Shown: positions 1 to 6,890 of the stretch, piece after piece | Layout of the letters: every line of letters begins with the position of its first letter | How positions within the stretch are numbered: position 1 is the stretch's first letter | Origin: Chloroflexota bacterium | GTDB taxonomy: Bacteria; Chloroflexota; UBA11872 | DNA: 14,931 bases | Direction: 5' to 3' | Assembly: GCA_028875175.1 (NCBI GenBank) | Contig: JAPPFO010000289.1 | Coordinates: forward strand, 1-14,931 | Position numbers and translations under genes: made by a program | The notes under the pieces: generated by a model | What the model was told of the DNA's origin: nothing | The model's input: only the letters and a program-made list of their open reading frames with translations | Database searches by the model: none

Positions 1-364
1 CATAGCCGCGTCCAGCGGCATCCAACGTCAGGCGTTCCAGCAGTGCCTCGCAGGCCGCGAGTTCAATGGACTCGGGGGAGGCATCTTCGGCCGTCAGGGC
101 GATGGTGAGCGCGGAGACATTGGCCCGACGCCGGTCGGGAACCAGTTCCCCCAGCGCGAAGCCCAGCAAGTCGTCGCCAGTCCACGCCGCGTAGCCCTGG
201 ACGTCCGGCACCAGGCCGGGAAGCGTGGCCGCCAGGGCCATGAGCGCCGGGGGCGTTGGTCCGGCCACGGGCGTCACGTGCTCACGTGGACCTGTCGTGA
301 GAATGAAGTTGCGCGCCAGCGCCGGCGCGTGCCAGGGGCGGAGTCGCGAGACCCGCGACGTCAC
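1..364 (-). CDS. GNAT-like acetyltransferase, N-terminal part (runs off window edge)
   Basis: An open frame read on the minus strand from a GTG at 362-364 to the window edge gives 121 residues with no stop. It begins MTSRVSRLRPWHAPALARNF and contains a stretch like G-Y-A-A-W-T-G-D-D-L-L-G-F-A-L-G-E followed by R-R-A-N-V-S-A-L-T-I-A. That pattern (substrate-side beta strands, then a strand before the acetyl-CoA site) resembles GNAT-fold N-acetyltransferases. The acetyl-CoA loop itself (Q/RxxGxG/A) would lie beyond the edge and is not seen. The start overlaps the pdxT stop as GTGA (4 bp), which suggests translational coupling to pdxT, and no other start is needed to explain the frame. The substrate is unknown. 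The frame is well supported by the overlap and by protein-like composition; the family call is moderate. Confidence 0.6.
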   Translation of the reverse strand, partial: MTSRVSRLRPWHAPALARNFILTTGPREHVTPVAGPTPPALMALAATLPGLVPDVQGYAAWTGDDLLGFALGELVPDRRRANVSALTIALTAEDASPESIELAACEALLERLTLDAAGRGY

Positions 365-939
365 GCCTGCCTGGCCATTTCGACAAAGCTGGCGTGCAGC
401 CGCGTATCTCCGGTCAGCTCGGGATGGAAAGCCGTGCCGAAGAGCCGACCGCGCCGGACCGCCACAATCGTTCCGTCCTCCAGCCGACTGAGCACTTGAA
501 CGCCAGGTCCTACGTCGCGTACGACAGGCGCGCGAATGAAGACCGCGGGGAATGGACCGCCGCTAATGCCCTCGATTTCGAGATCCGTTTCAAAGCTGTC
601 GGTCTGCCGGCCGAAGGCGTTGCGCTCCACGGTTATGTCAAGCAAATTGAGTAACGGCTGGCAGCGGCCGACGTCCCGCGCCATGAGAATCAATCCGGCG
701 CAGGTGCCCCAGATCGGCTTTCCGGACTGGGCAAGGTCACGGATCGGCTCGCGGAAACCGTAGCGCTCCATCAGCTTGCCGATGGTGGTGCTCTCGCCGC
801 CGGGAATGATCAATCCGGCGATCCCGTCCATGTCGGACGTCTGCCGTACTTCCACGGGTTCGGCGTCAAGCCTGCCGAGCATGGCGCCATGTTCGGCGAA
901 ATCGCCTTGAAGCGCGAGGACGCCAATGCGAACGCTCAC
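361..939 (-). CDS. pdxT: Pyridoxal 5'-phosphate synthase glutaminase subunit PdxT
   Basis: The protein is 192 aa, the usual family length. It is the class-I glutamine amidotransferase subunit of PLP synthase: it hydrolyses glutamine and channels ammonia to PdxS in the cytosolic PdxS12-PdxT12 complex. It opens with IGVLALQGDFAEH, typical of the family. It carries the PGGES motif (residues 46-50), the nucleophile Cys80 in G-T-C-A-G, and the His172/Glu174 pair in F-H-P-E-L. The full Cys-His-Glu triad is therefore present. The start is GTG at 937-939, because the family N-terminus begins there, and a GAGG lies just upstream. pdxS ends 15 bp before it, so the two form an operon. The stop overlaps the GTG of the next, GNAT-like gene. 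Confidence 0.96.
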   Translation of the reverse strand: MSVRIGVLALQGDFAEHGAMLGRLDAEPVEVRQTSDMDGIAGLIIPGGESTTIGKLMERYGFREPIRDLAQSGKPIWGTCAGLILMARDVGRCQPLLNLLDITVERNAFGRQTDSFETDLEIEGISGGPFPAVFIRAPVVRDVGPGVQVLSRLEDGTIVAVRRGRLFGTAFHPELTGDTRLHASFVEMARQA

Positions 940-954
940 GCGTGCCTCGTGTCG

Positions 955-1854
955 TTACCACCCGCGACCGGCAAGCATCTCCTCGGGCTGAAGCGAGCTG
1001 TTGGCGATACCAACCATCGGCTCACCGAGATTTCGCGAGACCTCCGCGACGAGCGCCGAGTCCTCGAAGTTCGTGGTGGCTTCCACGATTGCTCGGGCGC
1101 GCTGGGCGGGATCCCCGGACTTGAAGATTCCGCTACCTACGAAGTTGCCGTCACAGCCAAGTCGCATCATCAGCGCGGCGTCGGCCGGGGTGGCGATGCC
1201 ACCGGCGGCGAAGTTGACGACCGGCATTCGGCCCAACTCGGCGGCCTCCTGCACCAGGTGCAACGGGGCCTGAATGTCTTTCGCGTAGGCGTACAACTCG
1301 TCCGGCCGCATGTGTTGGATCTGTCGCAACTCCGACATTACCCGGCGCATGTGGCGGACGGCCTCGACGACATCGCCGGTACCGGCTTCACCCTTGGTAC
1401 GAATCATGGCGGCGCCTTCGCCGATGCGGCGCAGCGCCTCGCCGAGGTTTCGGCATCCGCAGACAAACGGCACGTCGAATCCGGACTTGGCGACGTGGTG
1501 CTCCTCGTCGGCGGGCGTCAGGACTTCAGACTCGTCGATGTAGTCCACACCGAGCGATTGCAGGACCTCGGCCTCCACAAAGTGGCCAATCCGGCACTTC
1601 GCCATGACCGGGATGGTGACCGCGGCCTGGATCTCCAGGATCTTTTCCGGGTCCGCCATGCGGGCCACGCCGCCCTCGGCGCGGATGTCGGCCGGCACTC
1701 GCTCCAGGGCCATCACGGCCGCGGCGCCAGCGTCTTCCGCAATCCGGGCCTGCTCAGCGGTGACGACGTCCATGATGACGCCGCCCTTGAGCATCTGCGC
1801 CAGGCCGCGCTTGACGGTTTCGGTGTTCTTGCTGACAGAGCCGTTGGAACTCAT
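955..1854 (-). CDS. pdxS: Pyridoxal 5'-phosphate synthase lyase subunit PdxS
   Basis: The protein is 299 aa. It is the synthase subunit that makes PLP directly from ribose 5-phosphate (or ribulose 5-phosphate), glyceraldehyde 3-phosphate and ammonia from PdxT. It is a (beta/alpha)8 barrel that assembles into double hexamers. Visible hallmarks are Asp29 in G-V-I-M-D-V, the first Schiff-base lysine Lys86 in V-M-A-K-C-R-I-G-H, and the second lysine Lys154 in R-T-K-G-E-A-G-T-G. There is a phosphate loop near F-A-A-G-G-I-A-T-P and the conserved G-S-G-I-F-K-S. These match the B. subtilis pattern (D24, K81, K149) with a shift of five residues. It starts at ATG 1852-1854 and is followed 15 bp later by pdxT. 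The 88-bp leader has its own promoter-like box and an inverted repeat, so pdxST may be transcribed separately from the genes before it. Confidence 0.97.
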   Translation of the reverse strand: MSSNGSVSKNTETVKRGLAQMLKGGVIMDVVTAEQARIAEDAGAAAVMALERVPADIRAEGGVARMADPEKILEIQAAVTIPVMAKCRIGHFVEAEVLQSLGVDYIDESEVLTPADEEHHVAKSGFDVPFVCGCRNLGEALRRIGEGAAMIRTKGEAGTGDVVEAVRHMRRVMSELRQIQHMRPDELYAYAKDIQAPLHLVQEAAELGRMPVVNFAAGGIATPADAALMMRLGCDGNFVGSGIFKSGDPAQRARAIVEATTNFEDSALVAEVSRNLGEPMVGIANSSLQPEEMLAGRGW

Positions 1855-1881
1855 GGCTACCCCAGACGCATCTCCGCGATG

Positions 1882-1908
1882 GAGTCTCTAGCTCCTGATT
1901 GGAGACTC
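1882..1908. repeat. Inverted repeat in the pdxS leader
   Basis: A perfect 7-base inverted repeat, GAGTCTC (1882-1888) and GAGACTC (1902-1908), is separated by 13 bases. It sits 27 bases upstream of the pdxS start codon and just downstream of a TAGAAT box. It could be a regulator's operator or a small leader hairpin. There is no T-run after either arm, so it does not look like a terminator. No regulator gene is in the window to pair with it. Confidence 0.4.
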
Positions 1909-1917
1909 TTAGCCCAC

Positions 1918-1946
1918 ATTCTAGCGTGAGCGGACGCCAGACCTAA
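1918..1946 (-). promoter_or_regulatory. Possible pdxST promoter
   Basis: On the minus strand a TAGAAT box (1918-1923), five of six bases matching the -10 consensus, lies 17 bases downstream of TTAGGT (1941-1946), a poor -35. The -35 overlaps the stop codon of the preceding MmgE/PrpD gene. A transcript from here would start near 1911 and carry the inverted repeat at 1882-1908 in its leader. Support is by sequence only and is weak on the -35 side. Confidence 0.3.
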
Positions 1947-3316
1947 GCGGCCTTATCTGTCCTGGCCAAGTGCGCGACCGGGGTGTCCAGTCCGGCTGCA
2001 AGCGCGCCATGCAGCACGGCTGACGCCAGCTCGGCATCGACCGGTTCGGCGGCTGCCAGAAATTTCGCCTGGAGTTCGGCGTCGCTGAGTGGTCGTCGGG
2101 GGTCGCCGCGCGGGTCCTCGACCAAGACTCGTCGCACTTCGCCGGCAACGGACTCCGCCGTCAATTCGCAACCCCAGCGCTGGGGATAGGCCCGGTCCAG
2201 TCCGGCGTGGCTCGCAACCTCGATGCGGTCAGCCATGCGCAGCACCTCAGTGTCCGAGAGATGCGGTTCGTCGAAGCGATCAGGCGTGGGCGGTCCGTGC
2301 ACCAGGGCCTGGGCCGCGACGTAGTAGACGCTGAATTGGGCGTCCACGCGGTTGGTCGGGCGCCGCTTGGGAGCAGCCGGCTCGGCAACGATGGTTCCGC
2401 CACCCGGCAATACGCTGACGGTTACGCGGTGGAGGTCGTCCGGCCGGAAGCCGTTGCTCACTCGGACTTCGCGGCAGGCATCGATTACCGGATGGATGTA
2501 GCGACAGCAGGCGTAGGGCTTGATGGCGACATCGAGCAGGGCTGGATGCTCCGGATCAAGCGGCCCCAGGTTTTCGGGTCGCGGGTCATTGCTGAAGGCA
2601 CTCAGAAGTCCGTAGGTCCCGGTCAGCGCGTCAGGCGGGCCTGGCGTCCCGACCGCCGCCAAATCGGCGGCCACGACCCCGGCATGGGCGGCCCACCCGG
2701 CGTTGAGTCGCTTGCCGTCACAGCCGTTATGGACGTAGGCCATTTACCCCGCGGCCATGCCGCCGGCCAGGCCCAGCGCATTGAGAATCCCGTCGGCATC
2801 CAGACCCATCGCGCGCGCCGCTGCCACCGCAGCGCCCACGGCGCCCGCGATACCGGTAGGGTGAAACCCGCGGGCATATGTCGCAGGCGCGTTGAGTGCG
2901 TCGCCGACCCGCATCGTGACTTCGTACCCCGCAACACCCGCGGCGAGGAGATCCGCCATCGTGCCGCCGGCGCGCTCCACCACCGCCATCGCGGCAGGCC
3001 AGACAACCACGCCCGGATGCAGCGAGGACACGTTGGTGACGTCGTCGAGCTCCAGGGCATGTGCCGTCATGCCGTTGGCCAGCGCGGCCGTGGACGCCGG
3101 AGCGGAGCCGCGCAACTGAACCGAGGACTCGCCGGGCCCGGCCTGACCCGCATAGGACGCCGCGCGCTCGCCCACCGGCAGGGCGCTGCCGCCGATGAGC
3201 ACGCCCAGGTAGTCCAGCAGCAGGCCGCGGGCCCGGGCTTCGACGTCCGGCTGCAGGGCGGCCGGGGAAACGGTGGCCGCAAACTCGGCGAGAGCGCGTG
3301 AGGGGTTATGCGTCAT
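1943..3316 (-). pseudogene. MmgE/PrpD family protein interrupted by an in-frame TAA
   Basis: Two adjacent frame segments, 3316-2744 and 2743-1943, lie in the same reading frame and together give about 457 codons, the normal length of MmgE/PrpD proteins (2-methylcitrate dehydratase, cis-aconitate decarboxylase and relatives). The first part carries L-L-D-Y-L-G-V, A-N-G-M-T-A-H-A-L-E-L-D-D and L-H-P-G-V-V. The second carries K-R-L-N-A-G-W-A-A-H-A-G and K-P-Y-A-C-C-R-Y-I-H-P, all family hallmarks in the right order. A single TAA (2744-2746) splits them and is followed at once by ATG (2741-2743), with GGGG three bases before that ATG. No frame shift is involved. The cause may be a nonsense mutation, a sequence error, readthrough, or stop-restart making two chains. 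The cut falls inside the helical domain, which argues against a natural two-subunit split. The start is taken at the ATG that gives MTHNPSRAL; an ATG 33 bases upstream is also possible. The substrate is unknown. Confidence 0.75.
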
Positions 3317-3401
3317 GCCCACAAGCTCAACTGCGCGTGGCTCGACCATGATGCCAAGCCTCGTCCCAGGCGTGGCGGCGTCGAACCTCGCTTCCGACCG
3401 G

Positions 3402-3836
3402 TCAGTCGCGAGGCGCCGCCCGTTCCCACCGGAGTTGCCCCGACCGTGACGTCCCGTGGATGACCATGGGCGGGGTCGTCAAGAGCAACTCATCACCTGC
3501 AAGCTGAATGAACCTCGTCTGCTCCGTCCCGACGCGATTGGGATAGAACGCCGTCTGGATCTTGTGAATCACCCGGTCTCCCAGGAACTCATACCGGCCG
3601 GCGTAGGCAATGAACGTGCTGGCCGCCTCCAGCTTCTCCTCATCAGTGCCGCCCAGAATGTCGTTCGACGCAAAGTTGGCCCGGCCGCCGGCCATGATGA
3701 GGACGGACATGTAGCCGTCGGCCGTGTACATGATGTAGCCCGAGGCGTCCTCGCCCAACGGGTACGACACCTCATCCCCCGCGTGGGCCTCGTAAGTCAC
3801 GAGCCGCCAGGCGCCGACCAGCGGGTTCGGGTTCAT
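3402..3836 (-). CDS. Lipocalin-like domain protein
   Basis: The predicted protein is 144 aa, starting MNPNPLVGAWRLVTYE. The L-V-G-x-W-R-L-V-x-Y-E opening, the S-G-Y-I-M-Y-T-A-D-G-Y-M-S-V segment (about residues 32-45) and the later Y-A-G-R-Y-E-F, H-K-I-Q and Y-P-N-R strands match the small bacterial lipocalin-like (lipocalin_5 type) beta-barrel family, whose members mostly have no known ligand. It has no signal peptide, so it is probably cytosolic. I chose ATG 3834-3836 because GGAG lies about six bases upstream and the family N-terminus begins there; a longer frame to 3869 adds a charged stretch with no support. It follows the transporter ATPase gene by 48 bp and precedes the MmgE/PrpD gene by 85 bp. 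It may be co-transcribed with the thiamine uptake operon, but its job there is not evident. Confidence 0.75.
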   Translation of the reverse strand: MNPNPLVGAWRLVTYEAHAGDEVSYPLGEDASGYIMYTADGYMSVLIMAGGRANFASNDILGGTDEEKLEAASTFIAYAGRYEFLGDRVIHKIQTAFYPNRVGTEQTRFIQLAGDELLLTTPPMVIHGTSRSGQLRWERAAPRD

Positions 3837-3884
3837 GGCTCCATCTCCATCGCTTCGCCGGTCGGCCATCTTGCCAATCCGGCG

Positions 3885-4658
3885 CTAGGCCGTGTCAGCC
3901 AGCAAGGCGTCCAGCAAGCGCTGCTTGAGCGCCGCAAAGCCGGCTGTTCCACGCATGTCGCGCGTCCGGGGCCTGGGCAGGTCAACGGCCAAGTCGAGCT
4001 GAATACTCCCGGGGCGTCGCGACATGACGTAGACGCGATCCGAGAGCCAGAGGGCTTCCTCGACGTCGTGGGTGACAAAGAGCACCGCCGCCTTGAGCCG
4101 CTCCCAGACGTCGAGCAGCCATTCCTGGAGCGCAGCGCGCGTCAGTGCATCGAGCGCGCCGAACGGCTCATCCAGCAACAGGATCTCTCGGTCAAGCAGG
4201 ACAGTGCGCAGCAGGGCCGCGCGCTGCCGCATGCCGCCCGAGAGTGTGTGCGGCAATGCGTCGGCAAAGCCCTCAAGTCCGAATGAGGGCAGGAGCGACT
4301 GCGCACGCCTGCGCGCCACAGCGCGGTCGCCGCCGCCGACCTCGGCGCCCAGCGTGGCGTTGTCCAGCAGCGAGCGCCAGGGCAGCAGCAGATCGCGCTG
4401 CGGCATGTAGGCTACGCGACCCGGCGAACCGTCGGTCTCAGCCGCGATTTCGATGGCGCCGTCCGTCGGAGCCTCGAGGCCCGCGATCAGTCCCAACAGG
4501 GTGCTCTTGCCGCACCCGCTGGGACCGACCAGCGAGACGAACTCGCCTCGGCCGACTTCCATGCTCACCTCGCGCAACGCACGGAGAGAGTGCCCGCCAT
4601 TCGAGGCATACGTCTTGGAAACGCCGGACAGCCGCAAGACCGGCGGTCCAACGCCCAT
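3885..4658 (-). CDS. thiZ: ABC transporter ATP-binding protein, thiamine-precursor (ThiZ-like)
   Basis: The protein is 257 aa and is a complete nucleotide-binding subunit. Walker A is G-P-S-G-C-G-K-S-T (45-53), the Q-loop is at Gln87, the signature is L-S-G-G-M-R-Q (139-145), Walker B is I-L-L-L-D-E-P (159-165), the D-loop is G-A-L-D and the switch histidine is His197. The R-D-L-L-L-P-W-R-S-L-x-D-N stretch after the Q-loop is typical of the SsuB/TauB/ThiZ group that powers NMT1-type binding-protein transporters. It starts 6 bp after the stop of the ThiY-like lipoprotein gene and is the last transporter gene of the riboswitch-led operon. The specificity for thiamine pyrimidine precursor is inferred from the operon, since the ATPase alone cannot be told from taurine or sulfonate relatives. 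It would act at the inner face of the cytoplasmic membrane. Confidence 0.9.
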   Translation of the reverse strand: MGVGPPVLRLSGVSKTYASNGGHSLRALREVSMEVGRGEFVSLVGPSGCGKSTLLGLIAGLEAPTDGAIEIAAETDGSPGRVAYMPQRDLLLPWRSLLDNATLGAEVGGGDRAVARRRAQSLLPSFGLEGFADALPHTLSGGMRQRAALLRTVLLDREILLLDEPFGALDALTRAALQEWLLDVWERLKAAVLFVTHDVEEALWLSDRVYVMSRRPGSIQLDLAVDLPRPRTRDMRGTAGFAALKQRLLDALLADTA

Positions 4659-4664
4659 TGGCAG

Positions 4665-5657
4665 CTAGCTGTTCCGGATGAAGCTGTTGTCCATCGCGTC
4701 GCCCGTGTTAATCACCCGCGACTGCAAGCCGTTTTGGACCATCCAGTTGGAGTAGGCGTCCCAGACCGACTGCGACTGGTCACCCCAACGGTCGGCGCCC
4801 TCGGCGTACCGGGCACTTAGCCACGGCTGACTGCGGCGTACGAGGTCGGCGTTGACGCCCTCGGCATTCGCGATCAGGATTTCGGCCCCATCCTCCGGGT
4901 ATCTGATCGCATAGTCGTAGCCACGCTTCACCGCCCGCGTCCAGCGCTGGACCACGTCGGGCCGATCGGCAATCAACTGTTCACCGGTGACGAAGACCGG
5001 CGTGTAGTAGTCCGGCACGCAGTCGAGGTCCACCATTCGGACGAAGTTCAACTCAACGCCGCGCAACTGGGCCTCGATGCCGGTCCAGCCCTCGAAGATC
5101 CAGACGAAGTCGACGTCGCCGCGTTCCCAGGCCACGAACGGGTCGGTGAAGCCGATATCCACAAACTCGATCTGGTTCACGTCGCCGCCGTCACATTCCA
5201 TGAGCGACGTGAGCACCTGGCGCTCGACGTCGGAGCCAAAAGCCCCGTACTTCTTGCCTTCGAAGTCCCTGGACCGGCGAATGCGACGGTCCACGGGCGA
5301 GGCAAAGCCGGAGGTGTTGTGTTGGATGACGGCCGCGATTGAAACCACCGGCACATCCTCAACGCGCGCCAGGGTGACGGCCTCCTGGTAGCTGACGCCG
5401 AAACTGGCCGCGCCGGAACCCACCGCAGCCTCAACCCCGGCCGTGCCGGGCTCCACGATCGTGACGTCAAGCTCCTCCTCCGCGAAGTAGCCGTTGGCCT
5501 GCGCCACGTAGAGGCCGGTGTGGTTGGTGTTGGGCACCCAGTCAAGCATCACCGTGACGCTGGCCGGACCGGACGATGCTTCGCCGCAAGCGCTGAGCAG
5601 CGGAATCGCCGCCGCCGCGCCGAGGGCGCCTAGAGCGCGCCGTCGTGTGAGCTTCAT
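4665..5657 (-). CDS. thiY: ThiY-like substrate-binding lipoprotein (NMT1/THI5-like family)
   Basis: The protein is 330 aa. Its N-terminus has T-R-R-R-A-L-G, a hydrophobic stretch and the lipobox L-S-A-C with Cys24 as the lipidation site; the R-R-R may allow Tat export. The mature domain starts V-T-V-M-L-D-W-V-P-N-T-N-H-T-G-L-Y-V-A (residues 34-52) and later has P-D-Y-Y-T-P-V (215-221). Both are typical of ThiY, which binds formylaminopyrimidine or hydroxymethylpyrimidine precursors of thiamine. It lacks the C-C-C-F-C motif of the yeast-type THI5 pyrimidine synthase, so it is a transport protein rather than an enzyme. The start is the ATG at 5655-5657, which overlaps the permease stop as ATGA. 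A longer frame to 5843 lies inside the permease gene and would bury the signal peptide. The TPP riboswitch upstream supports the thiamine role. Confidence 0.9.
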   Translation of the reverse strand: MKLTRRRALGALGAAAAIPLLSACGEASSGPASVTVMLDWVPNTNHTGLYVAQANGYFAEEELDVTIVEPGTAGVEAAVGSGAASFGVSYQEAVTLARVEDVPVVSIAAVIQHNTSGFASPVDRRIRRSRDFEGKKYGAFGSDVERQVLTSLMECDGGDVNQIEFVDIGFTDPFVAWERGDVDFVWIFEGWTGIEAQLRGVELNFVRMVDLDCVPDYYTPVFVTGEQLIADRPDVVQRWTRAVKRGYDYAIRYPEDGAEILIANAEGVNADLVRRSQPWLSARYAEGADRWGDQSQSVWDAYSNWMVQNGLQSRVINTGDAMDNSFIRNS

Positions 5658-6430
5658 GTTTGAGCCTCCTCCGTTCGAACGTATATCCAGGGCGCAATCC
5701 AGCGCCCAACGACATCGACAGCTAGAAACACGGCAACGCTCAAGACCGCAATGACCGCGATGACCGCAAAGACGCGCGCGGTCTGGAAGGAACTGGACGC
5801 GCGCAGCATGTAGAGACCGAGCCCCTGGCTGGCGCCAACCCACTCACCGATGACCGCCGCGATCACGCTGTAGCTGGCGGCAATCTTCATGCCGCTGAGC
5901 AGCGCCGGGATCGCCGACGGCAGCTTCACCTTGCTGAACACCTGCCGGCGGCTTCCGCCCATCGAGCGCACGAGTGCCTGCATATCAGGGTCGGCATTGC
6001 GCAACCCGCCGGCCAGGCTGACCGCGATGGGAAAGAAGCAGGCGAGGGCGACGATCAGGATCTTGGGCGTGATGCCGAAGCCGAACCAGATAGCCAGCAA
6101 CGGCGCCAGGGCAAAGATGGGAATCGTCTGCGAGGTCACCAACAGCGGGGACAACGCGCGCCGGGCCAGGCCCGACTGGTCGATCAGCGCGGCAACCACG
6201 AATGCCAGAACCAGCGCTGCGCCGTAGCCGACGGACGCTTCCAAGAGCGTGCGGGCCGTGTGTGGCGCCAGTTGCGGGAGCGATTCCGCGAACTCGACCA
6301 CAATCACCGTCGGGCTCGGCAGCAGCCATTCCGGAACGGCGGCCAGCCGGGTAACCAACTCCCAGATGCCGACCAGCGCCGCCAGCACCACAAGCGCCGG
6401 AGCGATCCGTGCGAAGCGGCTTCGGTTCAT
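5654..6430 (-). CDS. thiX: ABC transporter permease, thiamine-precursor (ThiX-like)
   Basis: The protein is 258 aa, the usual size for SsuC/TauC/ThiX-type permeases of the BPD_transp_1 family. About six membrane segments can be drawn: roughly residues 9-28, 65-84, 95-117, 122-142, 183-200 and 219-243. Between the fourth and fifth lies the cytoplasmic EAA-like loop that docks on the ATPase, D-P-D-M-Q-A-L-V-R-S-M-G-G-S-R-R-Q-V-F followed by K-L-P-S-A-I-P-A-L-L-S-G. The stretch S-Q-T-I-P-I-F-A-L-A-P-L is also usual. The gene overlaps its neighbours by 4 bp on both sides (ATGA with the thiamine-binding gene before it and ATGA with the lipoprotein gene after it), a sign of translational coupling in one operon. 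Thiamine-precursor specificity rests on the riboswitch and the ThiY-like partner. Confidence 0.92.
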   Translation of the reverse strand: MNRSRFARIAPALVVLAALVGIWELVTRLAAVPEWLLPSPTVIVVEFAESLPQLAPHTARTLLEASVGYGAALVLAFVVAALIDQSGLARRALSPLLVTSQTIPIFALAPLLAIWFGFGITPKILIVALACFFPIAVSLAGGLRNADPDMQALVRSMGGSRRQVFSKVKLPSAIPALLSGMKIAASYSVIAAVIGEWVGASQGLGLYMLRASSSFQTARVFAVIAVIAVLSVAVFLAVDVVGRWIAPWIYVRTEEAQT

Positions 6431-6732
6431 TCGGTGGTTTGGTTCCGATAGGGCGCGACGCGCTCGCGCATCGTGTCCAGCCCGCTGGGCCGCTCCAGCA
6501 GGCGGATATTGCTCTGGATCGCGTCGGCGCCTTTGGCGATGGCCGCGCGGTGGGCGTCGATCGCAACCTGCATCAACTCGCCGGCGTCGTCGCCCTCGAT
6601 GGTCGTTTCCAGCGATCCGACTTCGTAGTTGAAACCAGCTTGCTGGATCAACTCGATGGCCGCGTTGATCGGTTCCAGGTCGTCGCAGCCGGCCAGCGAC
6701 TGCACTTGAATTGCCAGCGTTGCTCGTGGCAT
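6427..6732 (-). CDS. Thiamine-binding protein, MTH1187/YkoF (DUF77) type
   Basis: The protein is 101 aa and begins MPRATLAIQVQSL. The alternating beta strands, the Y-E-V-G-S-L-E-T-T-I-E-G segment (36-47) and the A-H-R-A-A-I-A-K-G-A-D stretch (60-70) fit the small ferredoxin-like-fold family of MTH1187/YkoF proteins, which bind thiamine or its pyrimidine part. The ribosome site decides the start. AGGAGG (6739-6744) is followed directly by ATGGCGATG; the first ATG has no spacing from it, while the second (6730-6732) has an ideal six bases. This is the first gene after the TPP riboswitch and its stop overlaps the permease start as ATGA. It may sense or hand over the imported pyrimidine, but that role is inferred. 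It has no signal peptide, so it is a cytosolic partner. Confidence 0.87.
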   Translation of the reverse strand: MPRATLAIQVQSLAGCDDLEPINAAIELIQQAGFNYEVGSLETTIEGDDAGELMQVAIDAHRAAIAKGADAIQSNIRLLERPSGLDTMRERVAPYRNQTTE

Positions 6733-6738
6733 CGCCAT

Positions 6739-6744
6739 CCTCCT
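6739..6744 (-). promoter_or_regulatory. Strong Shine-Dalgarno of the thiamine uptake operon
   Basis: On the minus strand a perfect AGGAGG lies six bases before the ATG at 6730-6732 and zero bases before another in-frame ATG at 6736-6738. Correct spacing favours the downstream ATG, trimming two residues from the longer reading. The site lies 13 bases beyond the riboswitch hairpin and is not inside it. Confidence 0.75.
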
Positions 6745-6757
6745 CAAGAACGACGAA

Positions 6758-6786
6758 ATCCGCGGGTTGCCGTGCAACCTGCGGAT
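6758..6786 (-). terminator. Riboswitch expression-platform hairpin (probable attenuator)
   Basis: In the RNA the arms ATCCGC-A-GGTTGC and GCAACC-C-GCGGAT pair as 6 + 6 base pairs around one A/C mismatch, with a three-base ACG loop. The hairpin is followed by a moderately T-rich run, TTTCGTCGTTCTT, before the AGGAGG. It lies directly after the TPP aptamer. Its 5' arm overlaps bases (6776-6789) that can pair instead with the aptamer core, so it is best read as the terminator of a transcriptional TPP riboswitch. The T-run is imperfect, so intrinsic termination may be partial or factor-assisted. Confidence 0.7.
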
Positions 6787-6797
6787 CTGCCCAAGCC

Positions 6798-6890
6798 TGT
6801 TCCCTACGCTGGCATTACCCAGATCAGGTTCCACGGGTCGGTGACGGCGTTGGTCACCTTCTCAGCCGGGCTAGCCCCCGGCTCCCCCAC
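6798..6890 (-). ncRNA. TPP riboswitch aptamer (THI element)
   Basis: The minus-strand sequence carries the conserved parts of the thiamine pyrophosphate aptamer in order. A G-rich 5' strand (GGGGGAGCC) leads into a P3-type stem GCCGGG/CCCGGC (6865-6882), followed by the invariant CTGAGA (6860-6865). An extra stem GGTGAC/GTCACC follows (6840-6858), then GACCCG. The pyrophosphate-sensing half reads ACCTGATCTGG-GTAATGCCAGCG-TAGGGAA (6800-6829). These are the diagnostic bases of the THI element. It sits between thiN and the thiamine-binding gene, so TPP should shut down the uptake operon (thiamine-binding protein, ThiX, ThiY and ThiZ-like genes). The helix between CTGAGA and ACCCG is an extension that varies among TPP riboswitches. 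Confidence 0.96.

Noticed and set aside
889..1929. Long plus-strand open frame of 346 codons
   Set aside because: It is the antisense shadow of pdxS in GC-rich DNA; it has no family motifs and pdxS is unambiguous.
2207..3301. Long plus-strand open frame of 364 codons
   Set aside because: It lies antisense to the MmgE/PrpD gene, shows His/Arg/Gly-rich shadow composition and has no recognisable domain.
2741..3349. Two separate MmgE/PrpD-type genes
   Set aside because: The two parts are in the same frame, together give one normal-length protein and the cut is inside a domain, so one interrupted gene is more likely than two genes.
4665..5657. Bacterial THI5-type pyrimidine synthase
   Set aside because: The NMT1/THI5-like fold and nearby pdxST suggested it, but the C-C-C-F-C motif is absent, a lipobox signal is present and the gene is embedded between a permease and an ATPase, so a binding protein is the better reading.
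5658..5843. N-terminal extension of the ThiY-like protein
   Set aside because: It would bury the signal peptide and overlap the permease gene by nearly 190 bases; the ATGA overlap at 5654-5657 gives a natural start.
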